Assembly (NCBI GenBank): GCA_950106755.1 | Contig: CATNNA010000076.1 | Coordinates: 38,501-102,500, forward strand | DNA from: Climacium dendroides | Lineage: Eukaryota > Streptophyta > Bryopsida > Hypnales > Climaciaceae | Direction: 5' to 3' | Length of the DNA stretch: 64,000 bases | Shown here: positions 54,896-64,000 of the stretch, in pieces | Position numbering within the stretch: position 1 is the stretch's first letter | Layout: every line of letters starts with the position of its first letter | Notes under the pieces: model-generated | Seen by the model: the letters and a program-made list of their open reading frames with translations, nothing else | Database searches by the model: none | What the model was told of the DNA's origin: nothing | Made by a program: the position numbers and the translations under genes

Positions 54896-56998
54896 GTGTC
54901 CAACAAAATGTTACCTCATCAAATTCACGTAAAAAAAAATGGGAAACATGTTGTGCAAGTTGCAATTATTCATAAAGTCACCAATTCCAAAAAAATGCAA
55001 TTGGTGGTCACTTTAAATGCCCTCGTACATGAAAGTAAAAATTGGGGCATGAACCTAGCCCTGTACTTTAGTGTCCAACAAAATGTTACCTCATCAAATT
55101 CACGTAAAAAAAAATGGGAAACATGTTGTGCAAGTTGCAATTATTCATAAAGTCACCAATTCCAAAAAAATGCAATTGGTGGTCACTTTAAATGCCCTCG
55201 TACATGAAAGTAAAAATTGGGGCATGAACCTAGCCCTGTACTTTAGTGTCCAACAAAATGTTACCTCATCAAATTCACGTAAAAAAAAATGGGAAACATG
55301 TTGTGCAAGTTGCAATTATTCATAAAGTCATGAATTCAAAAAAAATGCAATTGGTGGTCACTTTGAATGCCCTCGTACATGAAAGTAAAAATTGGGGCAT
55401 GAACCTAGCCCTGTACTTTAGTGTCCAACAAAATGTTACCTCATCAAATTCACGTAAAAAAAAAATGGGAAACATGTTGTGCAAGTTGCAATTATTCATA
55501 AAGTCACCAATTCCAAAAAAATGCAATTGGTGGTCACTTTGAATGACCTCGAACGTGAAAGTAAAAATTAGGGCATGAACCTAGCCCTGTACTTTAGTGT
55601 CCAACAAAATGTTACCTCATCAAATTCACGTAAAAAAAAATGGGAAACATGTTGTGCAAGTTGCAATTATTCATAAAGTCACCAATTCCAAAAAAATGCA
55701 ATTGGTGGTCACTTTAAATGCCCTCGTACATGAAAGTAAAAATTGGGGCATGAACCTAGCCCTGTACTTTAGTGTCCAACAAAATGTTACCTCATCAAAT
55801 TCACGTAAAAAAAAATGGGAAACATGTTGTGCAAGTTGCAATTATTCATAAAGTCATGAACTCAAAAAAAATGCAATTGGTGGTCACTTTGAATGACCTC
55901 GTACGTGAAAGTAAAAATTGGGGCATGAACCTAGCCCTGTACTTTAGTGTCCAACAAAATGTTACCTCATCAAATTCACGTAAAAAAAAATGGGAAACAT
56001 GTTGTGCAAGTTGCAATTATTCATAAAGTCACCAATTCCAAAAAAATGCAATTGGTGGTCACTTTAAATGCCCTCGTACATGAAAGTAAAAATTGGGGCA
56101 TGAACCTAGCCCTGTACTTTAGTGTCCAACAAAATGTTACCTCATCAAATTCACGTAAAAAAAAATGGGAAACATGTTGTGCAAGTTGCAATTATTCATA
56201 AAGTCATGAACTCAAAAAAAATGCAATTGGTGGTCACTTTGAATGACCTTGTACATGAAAGTAAAAATTGGGGCATGAACCTAGCCCGATACTTTAGTGT
56301 CCAACAAAATGTAACCTCATAAAATTCACGTAAAAAAAAAATGGGAAACATGTTGTGCAAGTTGCAATTATTCATAAAGTCACCAATTCCAAAAAAATGC
56401 AATTGGTGGTCACTTTGAATGACCTCGAACGTGAAAGTAAAAATTAGGACATGAACCTAGTTCTGTACTTTAGTGTCCAACAAAATGTTACCTCATCAAA
56501 TTCACGTAAAAAAAAATGGGAAACATGTTGTGCAAGTTGCAATTATTCATAAAGTCACCAATTCCAAAAAAATGCAATTGGTGGTCACTTTAAATGCCCT
56601 CGTACATGAAAGTAAAAATTGGGGCATGAACCTAGTTCTGTACTTTAGTGTCCAACAAAATGTTACCTCATCAAATTCACGTAAAAAAAAAATGGGAAAC
56701 ATGTTGTGCAAGTTGCAATTATTCATAAAGTCACCAATTCGAAAAAAATGCAATTGGTGGTCACTTTCAATGACCACGTACTTGAAAGTAAAAATTGGGG
56801 CATGAACCTAGCCCTGTACTTTAGTGTCCAACAAAATGTTACCTCATCAAATTCACGTAAAAAAAAATGGGAAACATGTTGTGCAAGTTGCAATTATTCA
56901 TAAAGTCATGAACTCAAAAAAAATGCAATTGGTGGTCACTTTGAATGACCTCGTACGTTAAAGTAAAAATTGGGGCATGAACCTAGCCCTGTACTTTA

Positions 56999-58750
56999 GT
57001 GTCCAACAAAATGTTACCTCATCAAATTCACGTAAAAAAAAATGGGAAACATGTTGTGCAAGTTGCAATTATTCATAAAGTCACCAATTCCAAAAAAATG
57101 CAATTGGTGGTCACTTTAAATGCCCTCGTACATGAAAGTAAAAATTGGGGCATGAACCTAGTTCTGTACTTTAGTGTCCAACAAAATGTTACCTCATCAA
57201 ATTCACGTAAAAAAAAAATGGGAAACATGTTGTGCAAGTTGCAATTATTCATAAAGTCACCAATTCCAAAAAAATGCAATTGGTGGTCACTTTGAATGCC
57301 CTCGTACATGAAAGTAAAAATTAGGGCATGAACCTAGCCCTGTACTTTAGTGTCCAACAAAATGTTACCTCATCAAATTCACGTAAAAAAAAATGGGAAA
57401 CATGTTGTGCAAGTTGCAATTATTCATAAAGTCACCAATTCCAAAAAAATGCAATTGGTGGTCACTTTGAATGACCTCGTACATGAAAGTAAAAATTGGG
57501 GCATGAACCTAGCCCTGTACTTTAGTGTCCAACAAAATGTTACCTCATCAAATTCACGTAAAAAAAAATGGGAAACATGTTGTGCAAGTTGCAATTATTC
57601 ATAAAGTCATGAACTCAAAAAAAATGCAATTGGTGGTCACTTTGAATGACCTCGTACGTGAAAGTAAAAATTGGGGCATGAACCTAGCCCTGTACTTTAG
57701 TGTCCAACAAAATGTTACCTCATCAAATTCACGTAAAAAAAAATGGGAAACATGTTGTGCAAGTTGCAATTATTCATAAAGTCACCAATTCCAAAAAAAT
57801 GCAATTGGTGGTCACTTTAAATGCCCTCGTACATGAAAGTAAAAATTGGGGCATGAACCTAGCCCTGTACTTTAGTGTCCAACAAAATGTTACCTCATCA
57901 AATTCACGTAAAAAAAAATGGGAAACATGTTGTGCAAGTTGCAATTATTCATAAAGTCACCAATTCCAAAAAAATGCAATTGGTGGTCACTTTAAATGCC
58001 CTCGTACATGAAAGTAAAAATTGGGGCATGAACCTAGTTCTGTACTTTAGTGTCCAACAAAATGTTACCTCATCAAATTCACGTAAAAAAAAAATGGGAA
58101 ACATGTTGTGCAAGTTGCAATTATTCATAAAGTCACCAATTCCAAAAAAATGCAATTGGTGGTCACTTTGAATGCCCTCGTACATGAAAGTAAAAATTAG
58201 GGCATGAACCTAGCCCTGTACTTTAGTGTCCAACAAAATGTTACCTCATCAAATTCACGTAAAAAAAAATGGGAAACATGTTGTGCAAGTTGCAATTATT
58301 CATAAAGTCACCAATTCCAAAAAAATGCAATTGGTGGTCACTTTGAATGACCTCGTACATGAAAGTAAAAATTGGGGCATGAACCTAGCCCTGTACTTTA
58401 GTGTCCAACAAAATGTTACCTCATCAAATTCACGTAAAAAAAAATGGGAAACATGTTGTGCAAGTTGCAATTATTCATAAAGTCATGAACTCAAAAAAAA
58501 TGCAATTGGTGGTCACTTTGAATGACCTCGTACGTGAAAGTAAAAATTGGGGCATGAACCTAGCCCTGTACTTTAGTGTCCAACAAAATGTTACCTCATC
58601 AAATTCACGTAAAAAAAAATGGGAAACATGTTGTGCAAGTTGCAATTATTCATAAAGTCACCAATTCCAAAAAAATGCAATTGGTGGTCACTTTAAATGC
58701 CCTCGTACATGAAAGTAAAAATTGGGGCATGAACCTAGCCCTGTACTTTA
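56999..58750 (+). repeat. Pentamer duplicated in tandem (2 x 876 bp)
   Basis: Five monomers, 56999-57874, recur at 57875-58750. Each copy contains one ten-A monomer. The last ten-A monomer of the whole array lies in the second copy (A-run near 58086-58095). Confidence 0.75.
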
Positions 58751-61244
58751 GTGTCCAACAAAATGTTACCTCATCAAATTCACGTAAAAAAAAATGGGAA
58801 ACATGTTGTGCAAGTTGCAATTATTCATAAAGTCACCAATTCCAAAAAAATGCAATTGGTGGTCACTTTAAATGCCCTCGTACATGAAAGTAAAAATTGG
58901 GGCATGAACCTAGCCCTGTACTTTAGTGTCCAACAAAATGTTACCTCATCAAATTCACGTAAAAAAAAATGGGAAACATGTTGTGCAAGTTGCAATTATT
59001 CATAAAGTCACCAATTCCAAAAAAATGCAATTGGTGGTCACTTTGAATGCCCTCGTACATGAAAGTAAAAATTGGGGCATGAACCTAGTTCTCTACTTTA
59101 GTGTCCAACAAAATGTTACTTCATCAAATTCACGTAAAAAAAAATGGGAAACATGTTGTGCAAGTTGCAATTATTCATAAAGTCATGAATTCAAAAAAAA
59201 TGCAATTGGTGGTCACTTTGAATGCCCTCGTACATGAAAGTAAAAATTGGGGCATGAACCTAGCCCTGTACTTTAGTGTCCAACAAAATGTTACCTCATC
59301 AAATTCACGTAAAAAAAAATGGGAAACATGTTGTGCAAGTTGCAATTATTCATAAAGTCATGAACTCAAAAAAAATGCAATTGGTGGTCACTTTGAATGA
59401 CCTCGTACGTGAAAGTAAAAATTGGGGCATGAACCTAGCCCTGTACTTTAGTGTCCAACAAAATGTTACCTCATCAAATTCACGTAAAAAAAAATGGGAA
59501 ACATGTTGTGCAAGTTGCAATTATTCATAAAGTCACCAATTCCAAAAAAATGCAATTGGTGGTCACTTTCAATGCCCTCGTACATGAAAGTAAAAATTGG
59601 GGCATGAACCTAGCCCTGTACTTTAGTGTCCAACAAAATGTTACCTCATCAAATTCACGTAAAAAAAAATGGGAAACATGTTGTGCAAGTTGCAATTATT
59701 CATAAAGTCACCAATTCCAAAAAAATGCAATTGGTGGTCACTTTAAATGCCCTCGTACATGAAAGTAAAAATTGGGGCATGAACCTAGCCCTGTACTTTA
59801 GTGTCCAACAAAATGTTACCTCATCAAATTCACGTAAAAAAAAATGGGAAACATGTTGTGCAAGTTGCAATTATTCATAAAGTCACCAATTCCAAAAAAA
59901 TGCAATTGGTGGTCACTTTGAATGACCTCGTACATGAAAGTAAAAATTGGGGCATGAACCTAGCCCTGTACTTTAGTGTCCAACAAAATGTTACCTCATC
60001 AAATTCACGTAAAAAAAAATGGGAAACATGTTGTGCAAGTTGCAATTATTCATAAAGTCACCAATTCCAAAAAAATGCAATTGGTGGTCACTTTGAATGA
60101 CCTCGTACATGAAAGTAAAAATTGGGGCATGAACCTAGCCCTGTACTTTAGTGTCCAACAAAATGTTACCTCATCAAATTCACGTAAAAAAAAATGGGAA
60201 ACATGTTGTGCAAGTTGCAATTATTCATAAAGTCATGAACTCAAAAAAAATGCAATTGGTGGTCACTTTGAATGACCTCGTACGTGAAAGTAAAAATTGG
60301 GGCATGAACCTAGCCCTGTACTTTAGTGTCCAACAAAATGTTACCTCATCAAATTCACGTAAAAAAAAATGGGAAACATGTTGTGCAAGTTGCAATTATT
60401 CATAAAGTCACCAATTCCAAAAAAATGCAATTGGTGGTCACTTTAAATGCCCTCGTACATGAAAGTAAAAATTGGGGCATGAACCTAGCCCTGTACTTTA
60501 GTGTCCAACAAAATGTTACCTCATCAAATTCACGTAAAAAAAAATGGGAAACATGTTGTGCAAGTTGCAATTATTCATAAAGTCACCAATTCCAAAAAAA
60601 TGCAATTGGTGGTCACTTTAAATGCCCTCGTACATGAAAGTAAAAATTGGGGCATGAACCTAGCCCTGTACTTTAGTGTCCAACAAAATGTTACCTCATC
60701 AAATTCACGTAAAAAAAAATGGGAAACATGTTGTGCAAGTTGCAATTATTCATAAAGTCACCAATTCCAAAAAAATGCAATTGGTGGTCACTTTGAATGC
60801 CCTCGTACATGAAAGTAAAAATTGGGGCATGAACCTAGTTCTGTACTTTAGTGTCCAACAAAATGTTACTTCATCAAATTCACGTAAAAAAAAATGGGAA
60901 ACATGTTGTGCAAGTTGCAATTATTCATAAAGTCATGAATTCAAAAAAAATGCAATTGGTGGTCACTTTGAATGCCCTCGTACATGAAAGTAAAAATTGG
61001 GGCATGAACCTAGCCCTGTACTTTAGTGTCCAACAAAATGTTACCTCATCAAATTCACGTAAAAAAAAATGGGAAACATGTTGTGCAAGTTGCAATTATT
61101 CATAAAGTCATGAACTCAAAAAAAATGCAATTGGTGGTCACTTTGAATGACCTCGTACGTGAAAGTAAAAATTGGGGCATGAACCTAGCCCTGTACTTTA
61201 GTGTCCAACAAAATGTTACCTCATCAAATTCACGTAAAAAAAAA

Positions 61245-61285
61245 TGGGAAACATGTTGTGCAAGTTGCAATTATTCATAAAGTCA
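61245..61285 (+). other. Invariant ~41-bp box of the monomer (representative copy)
   Basis: The stretch from TGGGAAACATG through TTGCAATTATTC to AAAGTCA shows no substitution in any monomer I read across the array, while sites on both sides vary repeatedly. It contains the palindrome ACATGT and the motif TTGCAA. Uneven conservation within a monomer is known for other satellites and can mark a protein-binding or nucleosome-anchoring segment. That function is inference here. The invariance was judged by eye and from translated frames, so a rare substitution could have been missed. Confidence 0.6.
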
Positions 61286-61311
61286 CCAATTCCAAAAAAA
61301 TGCAATTGGTG
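61284..61311 (+). other. Perfect 8-bp inverted repeat within the monomer
   Basis: CACCAATT (61284-61291) is the exact reverse complement of AATTGGTG (61304-61311), separated by 12 bases that are mostly A. The arrangement recurs in every monomer with the CACCAATTCC allele. In monomers with CATGAATTCA or CATGAACTCA the left arm is broken and only AATT, or less, can pair. It could be a cruciform or hairpin when transcribed, or a symmetric protein site; no role is shown by the sequence. Confidence 0.7.
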
Positions 61312-63235
61312 GTCACTTTAAATGCCCTCGTACATGAAAGTAAAAATTGGGGCATGAACCTAGCCCTGTACTTTAGTGTCCAACAAAATGTTACCTCATC
61401 AAATTCACGTAAAAAAAAATGGGAAACATGTTGTGCAAGTTGCAATTATTCATAAAGTCACCAATTCCAAAAAAATGCAATTGGTGGTCACTTTAAATGC
61501 CCTCGTACATGAAAGTAAAAATTGGGGCATGAACCTAGCCCTGTACTTTAGTGTCCAACAAAATGTTACCTCATCAAATTCACGTAAAAAAAAATGGGAA
61601 ACATGTTGTGCAAGTTGCAATTATTCATAAAGTCACCAATTCCAAAAAAATGCAATTGGTGGTCACTTTGAATGCCCTCGTACATGAAAGTAAAAATTGG
61701 GGCATGAACCTAGTTCTGTACTTTAGTGTCCAACAAAATGTTACTTCATCAAATTCACGTAAAAAAAAATGGGAAACATGTTGTGCAAGTTGCAATTATT
61801 CATAAAGTCATGAATTCAAAAAAAATGCAATTGGTGGTCACTTTGAATGCCCTCGTACATGAAAGTAAAAATTGGGGCATGAACCTAGCCCTGTACTTTA
61901 GTGTCCAACAAAATGTTACCTCATCAAATTCACGTAAAAAAAAATGGGAAACATGTTGTGCAAGTTGCAATTATTCATAAAGTCATGAACTCAAAAAAAA
62001 TGCAATTGGTGGTCACTTTGAATGACCTCGTACGTGAAAGTAAAAATTGGGGCATGAACCTAGCCCTGTACTTTAGTGTCCAACAAAATGTTACCTCATC
62101 AAATTCACGTAAAAAAAAATGGGAAACATGTTGTGCAAGTTGCAATTATTCATAAAGTCACCAATTCCAAAAAAATGCAATTGGTGGTCACTTTAAATGC
62201 CCTCGTACATGAAAGTAAAAATTGGGGCATGAACCTAGCCCTGTACTTTAGTGTCCAACAAAATGTTACCTCATCAAATTCACGTAAAAAAAAATGGGAA
62301 ACATGTTGTGCAAGTTGCAATTATTCATAAAGTCACCAATTCCAAAAAAATGCAATTGGTGGTCACTTTAAATGCCCTCGTACATGAAAGTAAAAATTGG
62401 GGCATGAACCTAGCCCTGTACTTTAGTGTCCAACAAAATGTTACCTCATCAAATTCACGTAAAAAAAAATGGGAAACATGTTGTGCAAGTTGCAATTATT
62501 CATAAAGTCACCAATTCCAAAAAAATGCAATTGGTGGTCACTTTGAATGCCCTCGTACATGAAAGTAAAAATTGGGGCATGAACCTAGTTCTGTACTTTA
62601 GTGTCCAACAAAATGTTACTTCATCAAATTCACGTAAAAAAAAATGGGAAACATGTTGTGCAAGTTGCAATTATTCATAAAGTCATGAATTCAAAAAAAA
62701 TGCAATTGGTGGTCACTTTGAATGCCCTCGTACATGAAAGTAAAAATTGGGGCATGAACCTAGCCCTGTACTTTAGTGTCCAACAAAATGTTACCTCATC
62801 AAATTCACGTAAAAAAAAATGGGAAACATGTTGTGCAAGTTGCAATTATTCATAAAGTCATGAATTCAAAAAAAATGCAATTGGTGGTCACTTTGAATGA
62901 CCTCGTACGTGAAAGTAAAAATTGGGGCATGAACCTAGCCCTGTACTTTAGTGTCCAACAAAATGTTACCTCATCAAATTCACGTAAAAAAAAATGGGAA
63001 ACATGTTGTGCAAGTTGCAATTATTCATAAAGTCACCAATTCCAAAAAAATGCAATTGGTGGTCACTTTAAATGCCCTCGTACATGAAAGTAAAAATTGG
63101 GGCATGAACCTAGCCCTGTACTTTAGTGTCCAACAAAATGTTACCTCATCAAATTCACGTAAAAAAAAATGGGAAACATGTTGTGCAAGTTGCAATTATT
63201 CATAAAGTCACCAATTCCAAAAAAATGCAATTGGT

Positions 63236-63252
63236 GGTCACTTTGAATGACC
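63236..63252 (+). other. Second short dyad, GGTCA-N7-TGACC (representative copy)
   Basis: GGTCA and TGACC are reverse complements around a 7-base centre that also pairs partly (TT with AA). It is present only in monomers with TGAATGACC. The TAAATGCCC, TCAATGCCC and TGAATGCCC alleles lose the right arm. It lies immediately downstream of the AATTGGTG dyad arm, so a monomer may carry both, one or neither. A function is not evident. Confidence 0.5.
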
Positions 63253-63680
63253 TCGTACATGAAAGTAAAAATTGGGGCATGAACCTAGCCCTGTACTTTA
63301 GTGTCCAACAAAATGTTACCTCATCAAATTCACGTAAAAAAAAATGGGAAACATGTTGTGCAAGTTGCAATTATTCATAAAGTCATGAACTCAAAAAAAA
63401 TGCAATTGGTGGTCACTTTGAATGACCTCGTACGTGAAAGTAAAAATTGGGGCATGAACCTAGCCCTGTACTTTAGTGTCCAACAAAATGTTACCTCATC
63501 AAATTCACGTAAAAAAAAATGGGAAACATGTTGTGCAAGTTGCAATTATTCATAAAGTCACCAATTCCAAAAAAATGCAATTGGTGGTCACTTTAAATGC
63601 CCTCGTACATGAAAGTAAAAATTGGGGCATGAACCTAGCCCTGTACTTTAGTGTCCAACAAAATGTTACCTCATCAAATT

Positions 63681-63700
63681 CACGTAAAAAAAAGGGTTTA
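63681..63700 (+). other. Satellite-telomere junction
   Basis: The last monomer runs through TTCACGT into its A-run, stops after eight A at 63693, and GGGTTTA telomeric repeats begin at 63694. A complete monomer would continue with a ninth A and TGGG. Either the array broke in the A-run and telomere sequence was added next to A, or the bases AT were lost and the monomer's own GGG serves as the first GGG; up to three bases are ambiguous. There is no filler, degenerate telomere or unique sequence between the two. Confidence 0.9.
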
Positions 63701-64000
63701 GGGTTTAGGGTTTAGGGTTTAGGGTTTAGGGTTTAGGGTTTAGGGTTTAGGGTTTAGGGTTTAGGGTTTTAGGGTTTAGGGTTTAGGGTTTAGGGTTTAG
63801 GGTTTAGGGTTTAGGGTTTAGGGTTTAGGGTTTAGGGTTTAGGGTTTAGGGTTTAGGGTTTAGGGTTTAGGGTTTAGGGTTTAGGGTTTAGGGTTTAGGG
63901 TTTAGGGTTTAGGGTTTAGGGTTTAGGGTTTAGGGTTTAGGGTTTAGGGTTTAGGGTTTAGGGTTTAGGGTTTAGGGTTTAGGGTTTAGGGTTTAGGGTT
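63694..64000 (+). repeat. Telomere, (TTTAGGG)n, about 43.7 repeats visible
   Basis: 307 bases of the plant-type heptamer, read here as GGGTTTA from 63694, with the G-rich strand toward the right edge. That is the orientation expected of a right chromosome end. The tract is cut by the window edge (it ends GGGTT), so its real length is unknown. All repeats are perfect except one with an extra T. Telomerase extends this strand; shelterin-like and TRB proteins bind the duplex in plants. An interstitial telomeric tract cannot be excluded from this window alone, but the abrupt, nearly perfect tract favours a true end. Confidence 0.95.
63767..63774 (+). other. Variant telomeric repeat TTTTAGGG
   Basis: This is the only irregular telomeric repeat seen: one extra T in the eleventh unit from the junction. 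Variant repeats near the telomere base are common in plants and usually reflect old telomerase slippage not renewed by terminal turnover. A homopolymer reading error is the alternative. Confidence 0.8.

Larger units (their letters stand above)
61201..61375 (+). repeat. Representative 175-bp satellite monomer (terminal-zone type)
   Basis: This is a typical unit of the most homogeneous zone, phased on GTGTCC. In order it contains: GTGTCCAACAAAATG; the TTACCTCATC site; TTCACGT; nine A; a ~41-bp invariant box (61245-61285); the CACCAATTCC site; seven A; GCAATTGGTGGTCAC; the TAAATGCCC site; TCGTACATG; five A; TTGGGGC; ATGAACCTAG; CCCTGTACTTTA. A-runs lie on one strand only, with starts about 58 and 48 bases apart, which may curve the DNA. 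The length is close to a nucleosome plus linker, as in many plant satellites. It has no start-to-stop structure that persists across variants, so I read it as non-coding. Confidence 0.9.
60151..62775 (+). repeat. Regular 875-bp pentameric higher-order repeat, three tandem copies
   Basis: Units start at 60151, 61026 and 61901. Each has five 175-bp monomers in the order: CATGAACTC with TCGTACGTG; two monomers with TAAATGCCC; one with TGAATGCCC and TTCTGTAC; one with TTACTTC and CATGAATTC. I see no difference among the three copies. A similar unit is at 58401-59275, with a private TTCTCTAC (C at 59093). From 58226 to 63476 the phase advances exactly 30 x 175 bases, with no ten-A monomer. Confidence 0.85.
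1..63693 (+). repeat. Subtelomeric satellite array, 175/176-bp monomer, about 363 copies
   Basis: The whole stretch is one head-to-tail array of a single AT-rich monomer in constant orientation. The phase point GTGTCCAAC recurs every 175 or 176 bases from 12 to 63651. The one-base difference is a run of nine or ten A after TTCACGT. If that is the only length difference, 63,639 bases give 249 short and 114 long monomers. The array enters from the left edge mid-monomer, so its full length is unknown. Monomers differ at a few diagnostic sites: TTACCTCATC, TTACTTCATC or TAACCTCATA; CACCAATTCC, CATGAATTCA or CATGAACTCA; TGAATGACC, TAAATGCCC or TCAATGCCC; TCGTACATG, TCGAACGTG, TCGTACGTG or TTGTACATG; TTGGGGC, TTAGGGC or TTAGGAC; TAGCCCTGTAC, TAGTTCTGTAC or TAGCCCGATAC. 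I see no gene, RNA gene, transposon or unique spacer anywhere in it. A subtelomeric role is inferred from the adjoining telomere; the family name is unknown to me. Confidence 0.97.

Noticed and set aside
1..63693. CRISPR array
   Set aside because: The repeat is regular, but the apparent spacers are the same sequence in every unit; there is no unique spacer set, leader or cas gene, and the telomere is eukaryotic.
1..63693. Retrotransposon or SINE copies suggested by the A-runs
   Set aside because: The A-runs lie at fixed positions inside each monomer. There are no target-site duplications, long terminal repeats, or reverse transcriptase or RNA polymerase III box signals.
1..63693. Assignment to a named plant satellite family or species
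   Set aside because: I do not recognise the monomer, and length plus telomere type are too general. A search of satellite databases and genome assemblies with the 61201-61375 unit would settle it.
1..63693. Ribosomal, 5S or tRNA gene arrays
   Set aside because: No rRNA core sequence, no tRNA cloverleaf or A/B boxes, and the monomer is unlike 5S units despite similar tandem organisation.

Overview
The window is a plant-type chromosome end. It holds two things only: a tandem satellite array (1-63693) and, with nothing between them, a telomere of TTTAGGG repeats (63694-64000) whose G-rich strand runs 5'->3' off the right edge. The TTTAGGG heptamer is the Arabidopsis-type telomere of most flowering plants; some algae, apicomplexans and oomycetes share it. 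With a 175-bp AT-rich satellite of about nucleosome-plus-linker length, a flowering plant is the best guess. I do not recognise the satellite family and do not name a species.

The array is head-to-tail throughout, with no inversion, transposon, unique insert, rRNA, tRNA or protein gene. Monomers are 175 bp (a run of nine A) or 176 bp (ten A). Counting from the first to the last GTGTCC phase point (12 to 63651) gives about 363 complete monomers, roughly 249 of 175 bp and 114 of 176 bp if the A-run is the only length difference. Each monomer has an apparently invariant ~41-bp box and a variable part with a handful of diagnostic sites whose combinations define subtypes.

The order of subtypes shows how the array grew. 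Left part (1 to about 32 kb): long segmental copies, including a ~5.0-kb block repeated at +5789, a further copy at +7020, and the first 1.9 kb recurring 22.8 kb downstream. Around 27-29.7 kb lies an island with many private substitutions, the least homogenised part. Middle (about 32-44 kb): tandem copies of 9, 14 and 16 monomers, tagged by a GAAACT variant seen nowhere else. Next (about 44-57 kb): a 12-monomer higher-order unit with shortened 7- and 8-monomer derivatives, tagged by a GTTAAAG variant seen nowhere else. Terminal part (about 57-63.7 kb): a regular 875-bp pentamer of 175-bp monomers only, the most uniform zone, ending abruptly inside the A-run where the telomere starts.

There are no genes to work together. 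The interest is in array architecture: zone-specific variants, conversion-like patches, dyads that some subtypes destroy, telomere-like heptamers inside the monomer, and a clean satellite-telomere joint.
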